Shown here: in pieces, positions 28,042-36,717 of the stretch
Layout: each line of letters opens with the position of its first letter
Position numbering within the stretch: the stretch's first letter is position 1
Assembly: GCF_000719865.1 (NCBI RefSeq)
Contig: NZ_JOID01000017.1
Location: forward strand, 1 to 64,000
Reading direction: 5' to 3'
DNA length: 64,000 bases
DNA from: Streptomyces albus subsp. albus
GTDB lineage: Bacteria > Actinomycetota > Actinomycetes > Streptomycetales > Streptomycetaceae
Translations under genes and position numbers: made by a program
Notes under the pieces: model-generated
Database searches by the model: none
What the model was told of the DNA's origin: nothing
The model's input: only the letters and a program-made list of their open reading frames with translations

Positions 28042-28078
28042 TTGGTCCGCTTTTCAACTTTATAGGTAGAATATTCAT
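28042..28078 (+). promoter_or_regulatory. Candidate leaderless promoter of the MarR gene
   Basis: TTGGTC (28042-28047) and TAGAAT (28067-28072) are separated by 19 bases in an unusually AT-rich stretch. The start codon at 28079 lies 6 bases after the -10 element and no ribosome site is present, so transcription probably starts at the ATG. The 8-base palindrome GAATATTC (28069-28076) covers the -10 box and could be an autorepression site. Confidence 0.45.
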
Positions 28079-28552
28079 ATGGAGACCGAGACGGCCACCC
28101 GCTGGCTCAGCGATGAGGAACAGCGTGCCTGGCGCACCCACCTGGACGTCAGCAAACTGCTGATGCACCAACTGGAGAAGGATCTGCAGCCGTTCGGCCT
28201 GACCATCAACGACTACGAGATCCTGGTGAACCTCTCCGAATCCGATGAGTCGCGGATGCGAATGAGTGATCTCGCCGCCGCGACCCTCCAGTCGAAGAGC
28301 AGACTCTCGCACCAGATCACCCGCATGGAGAACGCGGGGCTCGTCCGGCGGGAGAACTGCGAATCCGACCGGCGGGGGCTCTACGCCGTGCTGACCGACC
28401 ACGGGGCGCAGGTCATGCGGGAGGTGGCACCGCACCATGTCGCCTCCGTACGGCGGCACTTCATCGATCTGATGCCGCCCGCGGATCTCGCCGCGCTCCG
28501 CGAGACCCTGACCCCGGTCGCGGAGCACCTGCGCGAACAGCGCGCCGGCTAA
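28079..28552 (+). CDS. MarR-family transcriptional regulator
   Basis: A 157-residue regulator. After helices ending in LQPFGLTINDYEILVNLSES come the recognition part RMSDLAAATLQSKSRLSHQ and the wing RENCESDRRGLYAVLTDHG. The C terminus (RRHFIDLMPPADLAALRETL) is the usual dimer helix. It is preceded by an AT-rich, probably leaderless promoter and converges with meaB, from which a strong hairpin separates it. Targets unknown. Confidence 0.9.
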   Translation: METETATRWLSDEEQRAWRTHLDVSKLLMHQLEKDLQPFGLTINDYEILVNLSESDESRMRMSDLAAATLQSKSRLSHQITRMENAGLVRRENCESDRRGLYAVLTDHGAQVMREVAPHHVASVRRHFIDLMPPADLAALRETLTPVAEHLREQRAG

Positions 28553-28618
28553 CCGGCCGCCGGCCGCCGCCCGGGCCCTCCGTCCGGGCCGCGACCGCTC
28601 CGCACCGGCCTCAGGACG

Positions 28619-28655
28619 ACGGCGGCGCCGGTCCCGCACGGACCGGCGCCGCCGT
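28619..28655. terminator. Perfect 16-bp hairpin between convergent MarR gene and meaB
   Basis: ACGGCGGCGCCGGTCC (28619-28634), loop CGCAC, and the exact complement at 28640-28655. It can end transcripts from both sides. Confidence 0.85.
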
Positions 28656-28687
28656 TCGTGATGCCCCGGGCCCGGGCCCGGAGCCCG

Positions 28688-29644
28688 TCAGCTCTCGGTG
28701 ACCCCGGCGACCAGTTCGTCCGCGGCCGTGTACGGGTCCAGCGTCCCGTCCACGATCCGCTCGGCCAGCGCGTCGAGCCGCCGGTCGCCGCGGAGGTCGC
28801 CGATCCGCTCCCGCAGGGTGGTCACCGCGATGGTCTCCACCTCGTGGGCCGCGCGCGCCCGGCGCCGCTCGGTGAGGGTGCCGCGCTCCTCCATCCAGGC
28901 CCGGTGCTTCTCCAGGGCCTCGACGAGCTCGTCTACCCCCTCGCCCCGCGCCGCGACGGTCTTGACGATCGGCGGGCGCCAGTCCCCCGGCGACCGGGAC
29001 TCGCCCAGGCCGAGCATGTGGTTGAGCTCCCGGGCGGTGGCGTCGGCCCCGTCCCGGTCGGCCTTGTTCACCACGTAGACGTCGCCAATCTCCAGGATTC
29101 CGGCCTTGGCCGCCTGGATGCCGTCCCCCATGCCGGGGGCCAGCAGCACCACGCTGGTGTCGGCCTGCGAGGCGATCTCCACCTCGGACTGGCCGACGCC
29201 GACGGTCTCCACCAGGACCACGTCGCAGCCGGCCGCGTCGAGCACGCGGATCGCCTGCGGGGCGGCCCAGGCCAGTCCGCCGAGATGGCCGCGGGTGGCC
29301 ATCGAGCGGATGTAGACGCCGGGGTCGGAGGCGTGGTCGCCCATCCGCACCCGGTCGCCCAGCAGCGCGCCGCCGGAGAACGGCGAGGAGGGGTCGACCG
29401 CGAGCACCCCGACCCGCTTCCCGGCCTTGCGGTACGCGGTGACGAGCGCCGAGGTGGACGTGGACTTGCCCACCCCGGGCGATCCCGTCAGCCCGACCAC
29501 GTACGCGTTGCCGGTCAGCGGCGCGAGGGCGGCCATGACCTCACGGAGCTGCGGCGACGCCCCCTCCACCAGTGAGATCAGCCGGGCCACGGCACGCGGG
29601 CGGCCCTCCCGCGCCTGCTCGACCAGGGTGGGGACGTCGGCCAT
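28688..29644 (-). CDS. meaB: Methylmalonyl-CoA mutase-associated GTPase MeaB
   Basis: A 318-residue G3E-family GTPase that protects and reloads adenosylcobalamin mutases. Motifs: P-loop GSPGVGKST at residues 54-62, VDPSSPFSGGALLGDRVRM, the DVVLVETVGVGQSE switch segment and the NKAD guanine-specificity motif. Length is typical. It lies just downstream of the thiolase gene on the same strand (62-base gap). The client is methylmalonyl-CoA mutase (not in the window) and possibly IcmA encoded at 21151-22851. Confidence 0.94.
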   Translation of the reverse strand: MADVPTLVEQAREGRPRAVARLISLVEGASPQLREVMAALAPLTGNAYVVGLTGSPGVGKSTSTSALVTAYRKAGKRVGVLAVDPSSPFSGGALLGDRVRMGDHASDPGVYIRSMATRGHLGGLAWAAPQAIRVLDAAGCDVVLVETVGVGQSEVEIASQADTSVVLLAPGMGDGIQAAKAGILEIGDVYVVNKADRDGADATARELNHMLGLGESRSPGDWRPPIVKTVAARGEGVDELVEALEKHRAWMEERGTLTERRRARAAHEVETIAVTTLRERIGDLRGDRRLDALAERIVDGTLDPYTAADELVAGVTES

Positions 29645-29706
29645 CGGTCAGTGCTCCGTCTCTCTCGATCTCTTCGGGCCCCGCGGGATGGTCCGGGGGC
29701 CGCGGG

Positions 29707-30909
29707 TCACTTGCCCGGGACGCGGACGATCAGGGCGTCGCCCTGGCCGCCGCCGCCGCACAGGGCCGCCGCGCCGGTGCCGCCGCCGCGCCGCTTGAGC
29801 TCCAGCGCCAGGTGGAGCACGACGCGGGCGCCGGACATGCCGATCGGGTGGCCGAGGGCGATGGCGCCGCCGTTGACGTTGACCTTCTCCGAGGTCACGC
29901 CGAGGTCCTTCATGGACTGCACGGCGACCGCGGCGAACGCCTCGTTGATCTCGATCAGGTCCAGATCGCCGACCGTCAGGCCGTCCTTGTCCAGCGCGTG
30001 CTTGATCGCGTTGGCGGGCTGGGACTGCAGCGAGTTGTCGGGGCCGGCCACGTTGCCGTGGGCGCCGATCTCGGCGATCCACTCCAGGCCCAGCTCCTCG
30101 GCCTTGGCCTTGCTCATGACGACCACGGCGGCCGCGCCGTCGGAGATCTGCGAGGAGGTGCCGGCGGTGATGGTGCCGTCCTTGGCGAAGGCGGGCCGGA
30201 GCTTGCCCAGCGACTCGACCGTGGTCTCGGCGCGGATGCCCTCGTCCTGCGAGAAGACCACCGGGTCGCCCTTGCGCTGCGGGATCTCGACCGGGGTGAT
30301 CTCGGCCTCGAACAGGCCGTTCTTCTGGGCGGCCGCGGCGCGCTGGTGGGAGGCCGCCGCGATCTCGTCCTGCTCGGCGCGGCCGATGCCCAGCCGGGTG
30401 TTGTGCTTCTCGGTGGACTCGCCCATGGCGACGTTCTCGAAGGAGTCGGTCAGCCCGTCGTGCGCCATGGCGTCGATGACCTGCACCGCGCCGTACTTGT
30501 AGCCCTCGCGGGACTTCGGCAGCAGGTGCGGGGCGTTGGTCATGGACTCCTGGCCGCCGGCGACGATCACGTCGAACTCACCGGCGCGGATGAGCTGGTC
30601 GGCCAGCGCGATGGCGTCCAGGCCCGAGAGGCAGACCTTGTTGATGGTCAGCGCGGGCACGTTCATCGGGATGCCGGCCTTCACGGCCGCCTGCCGGGCG
30701 GGGATCTGCCCGGCGCCCGCCTGGAGCACCTGGCCCATGATCACGTACTGCACCTGGTCGCCGCCGATGCCGGCCCGGTCCAGGGCGGCCTTGATGGCCA
30801 CCCCGCCGAGGTCGGCGCCGGAGAAGCTGCGCAGGGAGCCGAGCAGACGCCCCATGGGCGTACGGGCCCCTGCGACGATCACAGAAGTGGTACCGGTCGT
30901 GGCAGTCAT
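29707..30909 (-). CDS. Acetyl-CoA C-acetyltransferase (thiolase)
   Basis: A 400-residue thiolase II that condenses or cleaves acetoacetyl-CoA. Catalytic residues are visible: Cys93 in NKVCLSG, His in [14 protein letters not shown] (about 352) and Cys in ALCGGGGQG (about 382). It has no targeting signal and acts in the cytosol. It is divergent from the epimerase gene and upstream of meaB, a grouping conserved in Streptomyces that links it to C4 and ethylmalonyl-/methylmalonyl-CoA metabolism. Confidence 0.93.
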   Translation of the reverse strand: MTATTGTTSVIVAGARTPMGRLLGSLRSFSGADLGGVAIKAALDRAGIGGDQVQYVIMGQVLQAGAGQIPARQAAVKAGIPMNVPALTINKVCLSGLDAIALADQLIRAGEFDVIVAGGQESMTNAPHLLPKSREGYKYGAVQVIDAMAHDGLTDSFENVAMGESTEKHNTRLGIGRAEQDEIAAASHQRAAAAQKNGLFEAEITPVEIPQRKGDPVVFSQDEGIRAETTVESLGKLRPAFAKDGTITAGTSSQISDGAAAVVVMSKAKAEELGLEWIAEIGAHGNVAGPDNSLQSQPANAIKHALDKDGLTVGDLDLIEINEAFAAVAVQSMKDLGVTSEKVNVNGGAIALGHPIGMSGARVVLHLALELKRRGGGTGAAALCGGGGQGDALIVRVPGK

Positions 30910-31082
30910 GGTGCGGTCCCTTCGGACGGGATCAAGCCTTCCGGGGGGGATGCGGCAGGGCCCCGGAAGGGTTAACGAGGGTTTCCGTCAATGTACTGAG
31001 CGGTATGCCCCCGGGTCACCGGTCGGCGGGTGTGATCGCGCGCACGTTGCGTAGTCGCATGTGAGAGGGGTGCACTGGTCTC

Positions 31083-31535
31083 ATGCTGACGCGTATCGAC
31101 CACATCGGAATCGCCTGCTTCGACCTCGACAAGACGGTGGAGTTCTACCGTGCCACCTACGGCTTCGAGGTCTTCCACTCGGAGGTCAACGAGGAACAGG
31201 GCGTGCGGGAGGCCATGCTCAAGATCAACGAGACCTCGGACGGCGGCGCCTCCTACCTGCAGCTCCTGGAGCCCACCCGCGAGGACTCCACCGTCGCGAA
31301 GTGGCTGGCCAAGAACGGCGAGGGCGTGCACCACATCGCCTTCGGCACGGCCGACGTCGACGGCGACGCCGCCGCCATCCGGGACAAGGGGGTCCGCGTT
31401 CTCTACGACGAGCCCCGCACCGGCTCCATGGGCTCGCGGATCACCTTCCTCCACCCCAAGGACTGCGGCGGCGTGCTGACCGAACTCGTCACCGCCAAGG
31501 GCGCGGAGGGAAGCGAGGACGCCCACAGCCACTGA
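31083..31535 (+). CDS. mce: Methylmalonyl-CoA epimerase
   Basis: A 150-residue vicinal-oxygen-chelate enzyme that converts (2S)- to (2R)-methylmalonyl-CoA and so joins propionyl-CoA carboxylase to the mutase. The metal-binding pattern is present: His7 in DHIGIA, His in GVHHIAFG and Glu in the C-terminal VLTEL. Length is typical. It is divergent from the thiolase gene and followed by a hairpin, then by scy, as in other Streptomyces. Confidence 0.93.
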   Translation: MLTRIDHIGIACFDLDKTVEFYRATYGFEVFHSEVNEEQGVREAMLKINETSDGGASYLQLLEPTREDSTVAKWLAKNGEGVHHIAFGTADVDGDAAAIRDKGVRVLYDEPRTGSMGSRITFLHPKDCGGVLTELVTAKGAEGSEDAHSH

Positions 31536-31545
31536 CCTCACATCG

Positions 31546-31577
31546 CCCCGGCCGGTAGAGTGGCCGTTCGGCCGGGG
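31546..31577 (+). terminator. Hairpin downstream of mce
   Basis: CCCCGGCCG (31546-31554) pairs exactly with CGGCCGGGG (31569-31577) around a 14-base loop, 10 bases past the mce stop. Confidence 0.65.
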
Positions 31578-31794
31578 TTGTGAGGCCTGCGCAGGTTCCA
31601 CGGCTGTGCCCCCTTCCCCGCCGATGATCTGACACCATTCCCCGGAAGGCACTGTTCAGTTCAAGGAACCCTTCTCCGATTGAAGGCATCCTTGTTCCGG
31701 AACGTACCTTCCTCGGAAGGGCAGTGCCGATCGAAGAACGGGCCGGCGCCTGAACGGGCAGGGCAGCGCCGGTGTCGACGCGACCAGGGGACGG

Positions 31795-34700
31795 ATGGAC
31801 CGCGCAGTGCGGGGCTACGACCGCTACGAGGCTGACGACCACCTCTCGAAGTTCGAAGCCGAGATGGAGCGGCTGAAGACCGAGCGGGAGAAGGCCGTCC
31901 AGCACGCCGACGACCTCGGCTACCAGGTCGAGGTGTTGCGCGCCAAGCTGCACGAGGCGCGCCGCACCATCATGTCCCGGCCCGCCTACGACCACGGCGA
32001 CCTCGGCTACCAGGCCGAGCAGCTGCTCCGCAACGCCCAGATCCAGGCCGACCAGCTCCGCACCGACGCCGAACGGGAGCTGCGCGAGGCCCGCGCCCAG
32101 ACCCAGCGGCTGCTGCAGGAGGTCGCCGAGCGGCAGGCCCGGCTGGAGGCCGAGCTGCACAGCGAGGCGGTCGAGCGCCGCCGCCGGCTCGACGAGGAGC
32201 TGGCGGAGCGGCGGCAGACCGTCGAGGCGCACGTCAACGAGAACGTCGCCTGGGCCGAGCAGCTCCGCGCCCGCACCGAGTCCCAGGCCCGGCGGCTGCT
32301 GGAGGAGTCCCGCGCCGAGGCCGAGCAGTCCCTCGCCGCCGCCCGCGCCGAGGCGCACCGCCTCACCGAGCAGGCCCGGGAGCGGCTCGGCAGCCAGGCC
32401 GAGTCGGCCCGCGCCGAGGCCGAGCAGATCCTGCGCCGGGCCCGCACCGACGCCGAACGCCTGCTGACCGCCGCGTCCAACCAGGCGCAGGAGGCCACCG
32501 ACCACGCCGAGCAGCTCCGTACGTCCACGGTCGGCGAGTCCGAGCAGGCCCGCCGCCAGTCCGCGGAACTGACCCGGACGGCAGAGCAGCGCATGAAGGA
32601 GGCCGAGGAGGCGCTGCGCACGGCGCGCGCCGAGGCCGAGCGGCTGCGCGAACAGGCGGAGGCGGAGGCCGGCAAGAAGCTCAGCAGCGCCGAGTCCGCC
32701 AACGAGCAGCGGATGCGCACCGCCAAGGCGGAGATCGCCCGGCTCGTCAACGAGGCCACCAAGGAAGCCGAGACGATCAAGGCGGAGGCCGAGCAGCTGC
32801 GGGCAGACGCCCGGGCCGAGGCCGACCGGATGCGCGCGGAGGCCGAGGAGGCCGCCCGTTCCAAGGTCGCCGAGGACTCCGCCGCGCAGCTGGCGAAGGC
32901 CGCCCGCAGCGCCGAGGAGCTGCTGACCAAGGCCGAGGAGGACGCCAAGGCGACCACCCGCGCCGCGGCCGAGGAGGCCGAGCGCATCCGCCGCGAGGCC
33001 GAGGCCGAGGCCTCCCGGCTGAGCAGTGAGGCCGCCGACGCCGCCGAGCAGGTCAAGGGCGCGGCCAAGGACGACACCAAGGAGTACCGCGCCAAGACCG
33101 TCGAACTCCAGGAGGAGGCACGGCGGTTGCGCGGCGAGGCCGAGCAGCTGCGGGCCGACGCCGTCGCGGAGGCCGAGCGGCTGCGGGGTGAGGCCCGCCG
33201 CGAGGCCGTCCAGCAGATCGAGGAGGCCGCGAAGCAGGCCGAGGAGCTGCTGGCCAAGTCCAAGGCGGACGCCGAGGAGCTGCGGAACGGTGCCAGCTCC
33301 GACAGCGAGCGCATCCGCACCGAGGCCATCGAGCGCGCCACCACCCTGCGCCGGCAGGCGGAGGACGCCCTGGAGCGCGCCCGCGGCGAGGCGGAGGAAC
33401 TGCGCACGGAGGCCCTCGCACAGGCCCGCAAGACGGCCGACCAGGCCGTCGAGGAGGCCACCCAGCTCCGCGAGGAGGCCGAGCAGGCCGCCCGCGACCG
33501 GCGCGCCGAGGCGGCCGAGGAGCTGACCCGGCTGCACACCGAGGCCGAGGAGCGGGTCACCGCCGCCGAGGAGGCGCTGCGCGAGGCCCGTACGGAGGCC
33601 GAACGGCTGCGCCGGGAGGCCGTCGAGGAGACCGACCGGCTGCGCACCGAGGCCGCCGAGCGGCTGCGCACCCTGCAGCAGCAGGCCGAGCGGGACGCCG
33701 AGCGGCTGCGCTCGGAGGCGGCGTCGGACGCGTCCGCGGCGCGCGCCGAGGGCGAGGCGGTGGCCGTGCGGCTGCGGACCGACGCCATGGCCGAGGCCGA
33801 GGAGCTGCGCGCGCAGGCCCAGGAGACGGCCGACCGCATCCGCGACGAGGCGGCGGCCGCCGCCGAGCGCACGGGCGCCGAGGCCGCGGAGGCGCTGAAC
33901 GCCGCCCAGGAGGAGGCCTCCCGGCGGCGCCGGGAGGCGGAGACCCTCCTCGGGGACGCCCGCGAGGAGGCGGACCAGGAGCGCCGCCGCGCCCGGGAGC
34001 AGTCCGAGGAGCTGCTGGCCTCCGCCCGCAAGCGGGTGGAGGAGGCGCAGTCGGAGGCCGCGCGTCTGCTGGAGGAGGCCGAGCGGCGGGCCGCCGAACT
34101 GGTGGGCGCCGCCGAGCAGACCGCCCAGCAGGTACGGGACTCGGTGGCCGGGCTGCACGAGCAGGCCGAGCAGGAGATCGCCGGGCTGCGGTCGGCCGCC
34201 GAGCACGCGGCGCAGCGCACCCGCGAGGAGGCGCAGGGCGAGGCGGACCGGGTCCGCGCGGACGCCTACGCCGAGCGGGAGCGGGCCTCCGAGGACGCCA
34301 CCCGGCTCCGGCAGGAGGCGCGCGAGGAGACGGAAGCCGCCAAGGCGATGGCCGACCGCACGGTCTCGGAGGCGATCGAGGAGGCCGAGCGGCTGCGGGC
34401 CACCTCCCGCGAGGAGGCCAACAAGCGGCGCTCGGACGCCGCGGTGCAGGCGGACCGGCTGCTCGCGGAGGCCACCGAGGAGGCGGACCGGCTGCGCCGG
34501 GAGGCCGCCGAGGCCGTCACCTCGGCCCAGCAGCACGCGGCGCGCACCCGCGCCGAGGCGGCCCGCACCAAGGCCGACGCGGAGGCGGCGGCCGAGCGGC
34601 TGAGCCGCGAGACGCGGGCGGAGGCCGAGCGGGAGCTGGACGAGGCGCGGAAAGCCGCGGCCCAGCGCCGGGCGGACGCGGCCGAGCAGGCGGACCAGCT

Positions 34701-35424
34701 GGTGGCCAGGGCCCGGGAGGAGGCGCTGCGCGCGGCGACCGCGGCCGAGGAGCAGGCGGACACCATGGTCGGTGCCGCCCGCCGGGAGGCCGAGCGGATC
34801 GTCGCCGAGGCGACGAACGAGGGCAACGGCGTGGTGGAGCGGGCCCGTACCGACTCCGACACCATGCTGGGCGAGGCACGGCGGGACGCCACCGCGATCC
34901 GCGAGCGGGCCGAGGAGCTGCGGGCCCGGGTCGAGTCCGAGGTGGAGGAGCTGCACGAGCGGGCGCGCCGGGAGGCGGCGGAGGCCGTGAAGTCGGCCGG
35001 AGAGCGGGTCGACAAGCTGGTCACGGCGGCGTCCGAGCAGGTCGCGGAGGCCGAGAAGAAGGCGGAGAAGCTGCTCTCGGAGGCGGCGAGCGAGGCCAGC
35101 AAGGTCCGGATCGCGGCGGTGAAGAAGGCCGAGGCTCTTCTCAAGGAGGCGGAGCAGAAGAAGGCGGAGGTCGAACGCGAGGCCGAGACGATGCGCGCGA
35201 AGGCGGCGGCCGAGGCGAAGCGGACGGTCGACGAGGGACAGCGCGAGCTGGATGTGCTGGTCCGCCGGCGCGAGGACATCAACGCCGAGATCTCAAGGGT
35301 CCAGGACGTGCTGGAGGCCCTGGAATCCTTCGAGACGCCCGGTGCGGCCGGGGGTGCGAACGGGGTCAAAACGGCTGCGGCGGCGGGGGCTTCCCGTTCG
35401 GGTGGCAAGGGGTCCGACAGCTAG
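31795..35424 (+). CDS. scy: Scy, coiled-coil organiser of polarised hyphal growth
   Basis: A 1209-residue, almost wholly coiled-coil protein. The N terminus (RGYDRYEADDHLSKFEAEM, LGYQVEVLRAKLHEARR) matches DivIVA-like Scy; the rest consists of repeated blocks rich in AEAERLR and EEAERLRREA motifs, and the end has LDVLVRRREDINAEISRVQD. Scy forms the tip-organising centre with DivIVA and FilP and sets the number of growing tips. It is about 100 residues shorter than S. coelicolor Scy as I recall it, consistent with loss of some coiled-coil repeats. The start at 31795 follows AGGGGACGG; a GTG at 31807 (MRGYDRYE) is an equally good alternative. Confidence 0.92.
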   Translation: MDRAVRGYDRYEADDHLSKFEAEMERLKTEREKAVQHADDLGYQVEVLRAKLHEARRTIMSRPAYDHGDLGYQAEQLLRNAQIQADQLRTDAERELREARAQTQRLLQEVAERQARLEAELHSEAVERRRRLDEELAERRQTVEAHVNENVAWAEQLRARTESQARRLLEESRAEAEQSLAAARAEAHRLTEQARERLGSQAESARAEAEQILRRARTDAERLLTAASNQAQEATDHAEQLRTSTVGESEQARRQSAELTRTAEQRMKEAEEALRTARAEAERLREQAEAEAGKKLSSAESANEQRMRTAKAEIARLVNEATKEAETIKAEAEQLRADARAEADRMRAEAEEAARSKVAEDSAAQLAKAARSAEELLTKAEEDAKATTRAAAEEAERIRREAEAEASRLSSEAADAAEQVKGAAKDDTKEYRAKTVELQEEARRLRGEAEQLRADAVAEAERLRGEARREAVQQIEEAAKQAEELLAKSKADAEELRNGASSDSERIRTEAIERATTLRRQAEDALERARGEAEELRTEALAQARKTADQAVEEATQLREEAEQAARDRRAEAAEELTRLHTEAEERVTAAEEALREARTEAERLRREAVEETDRLRTEAAERLRTLQQQAERDAERLRSEAASDASAARAEGEAVAVRLRTDAMAEAEELRAQAQETADRIRDEAAAAAERTGAEAAEALNAAQEEASRRRREAETLLGDAREEADQERRRAREQSEELLASARKRVEEAQSEAARLLEEAERRAAELVGAAEQTAQQVRDSVAGLHEQAEQEIAGLRSAAEHAAQRTREEAQGEADRVRADAYAERERASEDATRLRQEAREETEAAKAMADRTVSEAIEEAERLRATSREEANKRRSDAAVQADRLLAEATEEADRLRREAAEAVTSAQQHAARTRAEAARTKADAEAAAERLSRETRAEAERELDEARKAAAQRRADAAEQADQLVARAREEALRAATAAEEQADTMVGAARREAERIVAEATNEGNGVVERARTDSDTMLGEARRDATAIRERAEELRARVESEVEELHERARREAAEAVKSAGERVDKLVTAASEQVAEAEKKAEKLLSEAASEASKVRIAAVKKAEALLKEAEQKKAEVEREAETMRAKAAAEAKRTVDEGQRELDVLVRRREDINAEISRVQDVLEALESFETPGAAGGANGVKTAAAAGASRSGGKGSDS

Positions 35425-35548
35425 CCACTCAAAAGAGGGGTCATTCTCCACACCAAACCGTCAATGACTCGATGACACGCCGTACGGGCGCCTAGGATTC
35501 GGTCTATCACCTCACCGGTCTCTTTCAGTCTCTTTCGACAGGAACCCC

Positions 35549-36478
35549 ATGAGCGACACTTCCTCCCCCTTCGGCTTCGAGCTCGTGCGGCGTGGATACG
35601 ACCGCGGCCAGGTGGACGACCGCATCACCAAGCTCGTCGCCGACCGCGACAGCGCACTGTCGCGCATCTCCGCCCTGGAGAAGCGGATCGAGGAACTGCA
35701 CCTCGAAACGCAGAACGCCCAGGCCCAGGTCAACGACTCCGAGCCGTCGTACGCCGGTCTCGGCGCCCGGGTCGAGAAGATCCTCCGCCTCGCCGAGGAG
35801 GAGGCGAAGGATCTGCGGGACGAGGCCCGCCGGGCCGCCGACCAGCACCGCGAGCTGGCCGAGTCCGCCGCCCAGCAGGTCCGCAACGACGCCGAGAGCT
35901 ACGCCACCGACCGCAAGCAGAAGGCCGAGGACGAGGGCGCCCGGATCGTCGACCGCGCGAAGGGCGAGGCGGCCACGCTCCGCGCCGACGCGCAGAAGGA
36001 CGCCCAGGCGAAGCGCGAGGAGGCCGACGCCCTCTTCGAGGAGACCCGCGCCAAGGCCGCCCAGGCCGCCGCGGACTTCGAGACGAACCTCGCCAAGCGC
36101 CGCGAGCAGTCCGAGCGCGACCTCGCCTCCCGCCAGGCCAAGGCCGAGAAGCGGCTCGCGGAGATCGAGCACCGGGCCGAGCAGCTGCGCCTGGAGGCGG
36201 AGAAGCTGCGCACCGACGCCGAGCGCCGCGCCCGCCAGACGGTGGAGACCGCGCAGCGCCAGGCCGAGGACATCGTGGCCGACGCCAACGCCAAGGCCGA
36301 CCGGATCCGCAGCGAGTCCGAGCGCGAGCTGGCGGCGCTCACCAACCGCCGCGACAGCATCAACGCCCAGCTGACCAACGTCCGCGAGATGCTGGCCACG
36401 CTCACCGGCGCGGCCGTCGCCGCGGCCGGCACCCCGGACGACGAGACCGCCGGCGTCCCGGCCCAGCAGCGCGGCTGA
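35549..36478 (+). CDS. filP: FilP, intermediate-filament-like coiled-coil protein
   Basis: A 309-residue coiled-coil protein that forms filaments giving hyphae stiffness and interacts with DivIVA and Scy. The DivIVA-like beginning FELVRRGYDRGQVDDRITKL is followed by a long rod (about residues 60-290) of Ala/Glu/Arg/Lys heptads. The rod ends with LAALTNRRDSINAQLTNVRE, related to the end of Scy, so the two genes probably arose by duplication. It lies 124 bases after scy and is closed by a strong terminator. Confidence 0.93.
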   Translation: MSDTSSPFGFELVRRGYDRGQVDDRITKLVADRDSALSRISALEKRIEELHLETQNAQAQVNDSEPSYAGLGARVEKILRLAEEEAKDLRDEARRAADQHRELAESAAQQVRNDAESYATDRKQKAEDEGARIVDRAKGEAATLRADAQKDAQAKREEADALFEETRAKAAQAAADFETNLAKRREQSERDLASRQAKAEKRLAEIEHRAEQLRLEAEKLRTDAERRARQTVETAQRQAEDIVADANAKADRIRSESERELAALTNRRDSINAQLTNVREMLATLTGAAVAAAGTPDDETAGVPAQQRG

Positions 36479-36532
36479 CCCCGGCCCGTACCGGCGGCCG
36501 CACGGTCCGCCGCGCGGTTCCGGCCATGCTTC

Positions 36533-36567
36533 GGCGCCCCCCGCCATCCCAAGTGGCGGGGGGCGCC
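36533..36567 (+). terminator. Perfect 14-bp hairpin downstream of filP
   Basis: GGCGCCCCCCGCCA (36533-36546), loop TCCCAAG, and exact complement TGGCGGGGGGCGCC (36554-36567). It separates filP from the ABC transporter operon. Confidence 0.85.
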
Positions 36568-36717
36568 GCCGTGTTGCCGGGGGCGGTGTGCGCTCGGCGG
36601 TGGCGCGCGGCCGGTTCGCCGGTAGTCTCGTGTGATCTCAGGGGGCACCACACATCCCGGACAGACCATCGGACCACCGGATCCGCGGCCCCCGACCCAT
36701 CCGGCGAGGGGCGGAGC

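Noticed and set aside
31489..34956. Very long minus-strand frame opposite scy
   Set aside because: It is the mirror of the Ala/Glu/Arg codon pattern of scy; it is Leu/Gly-rich, without domain signals or ribosome site.
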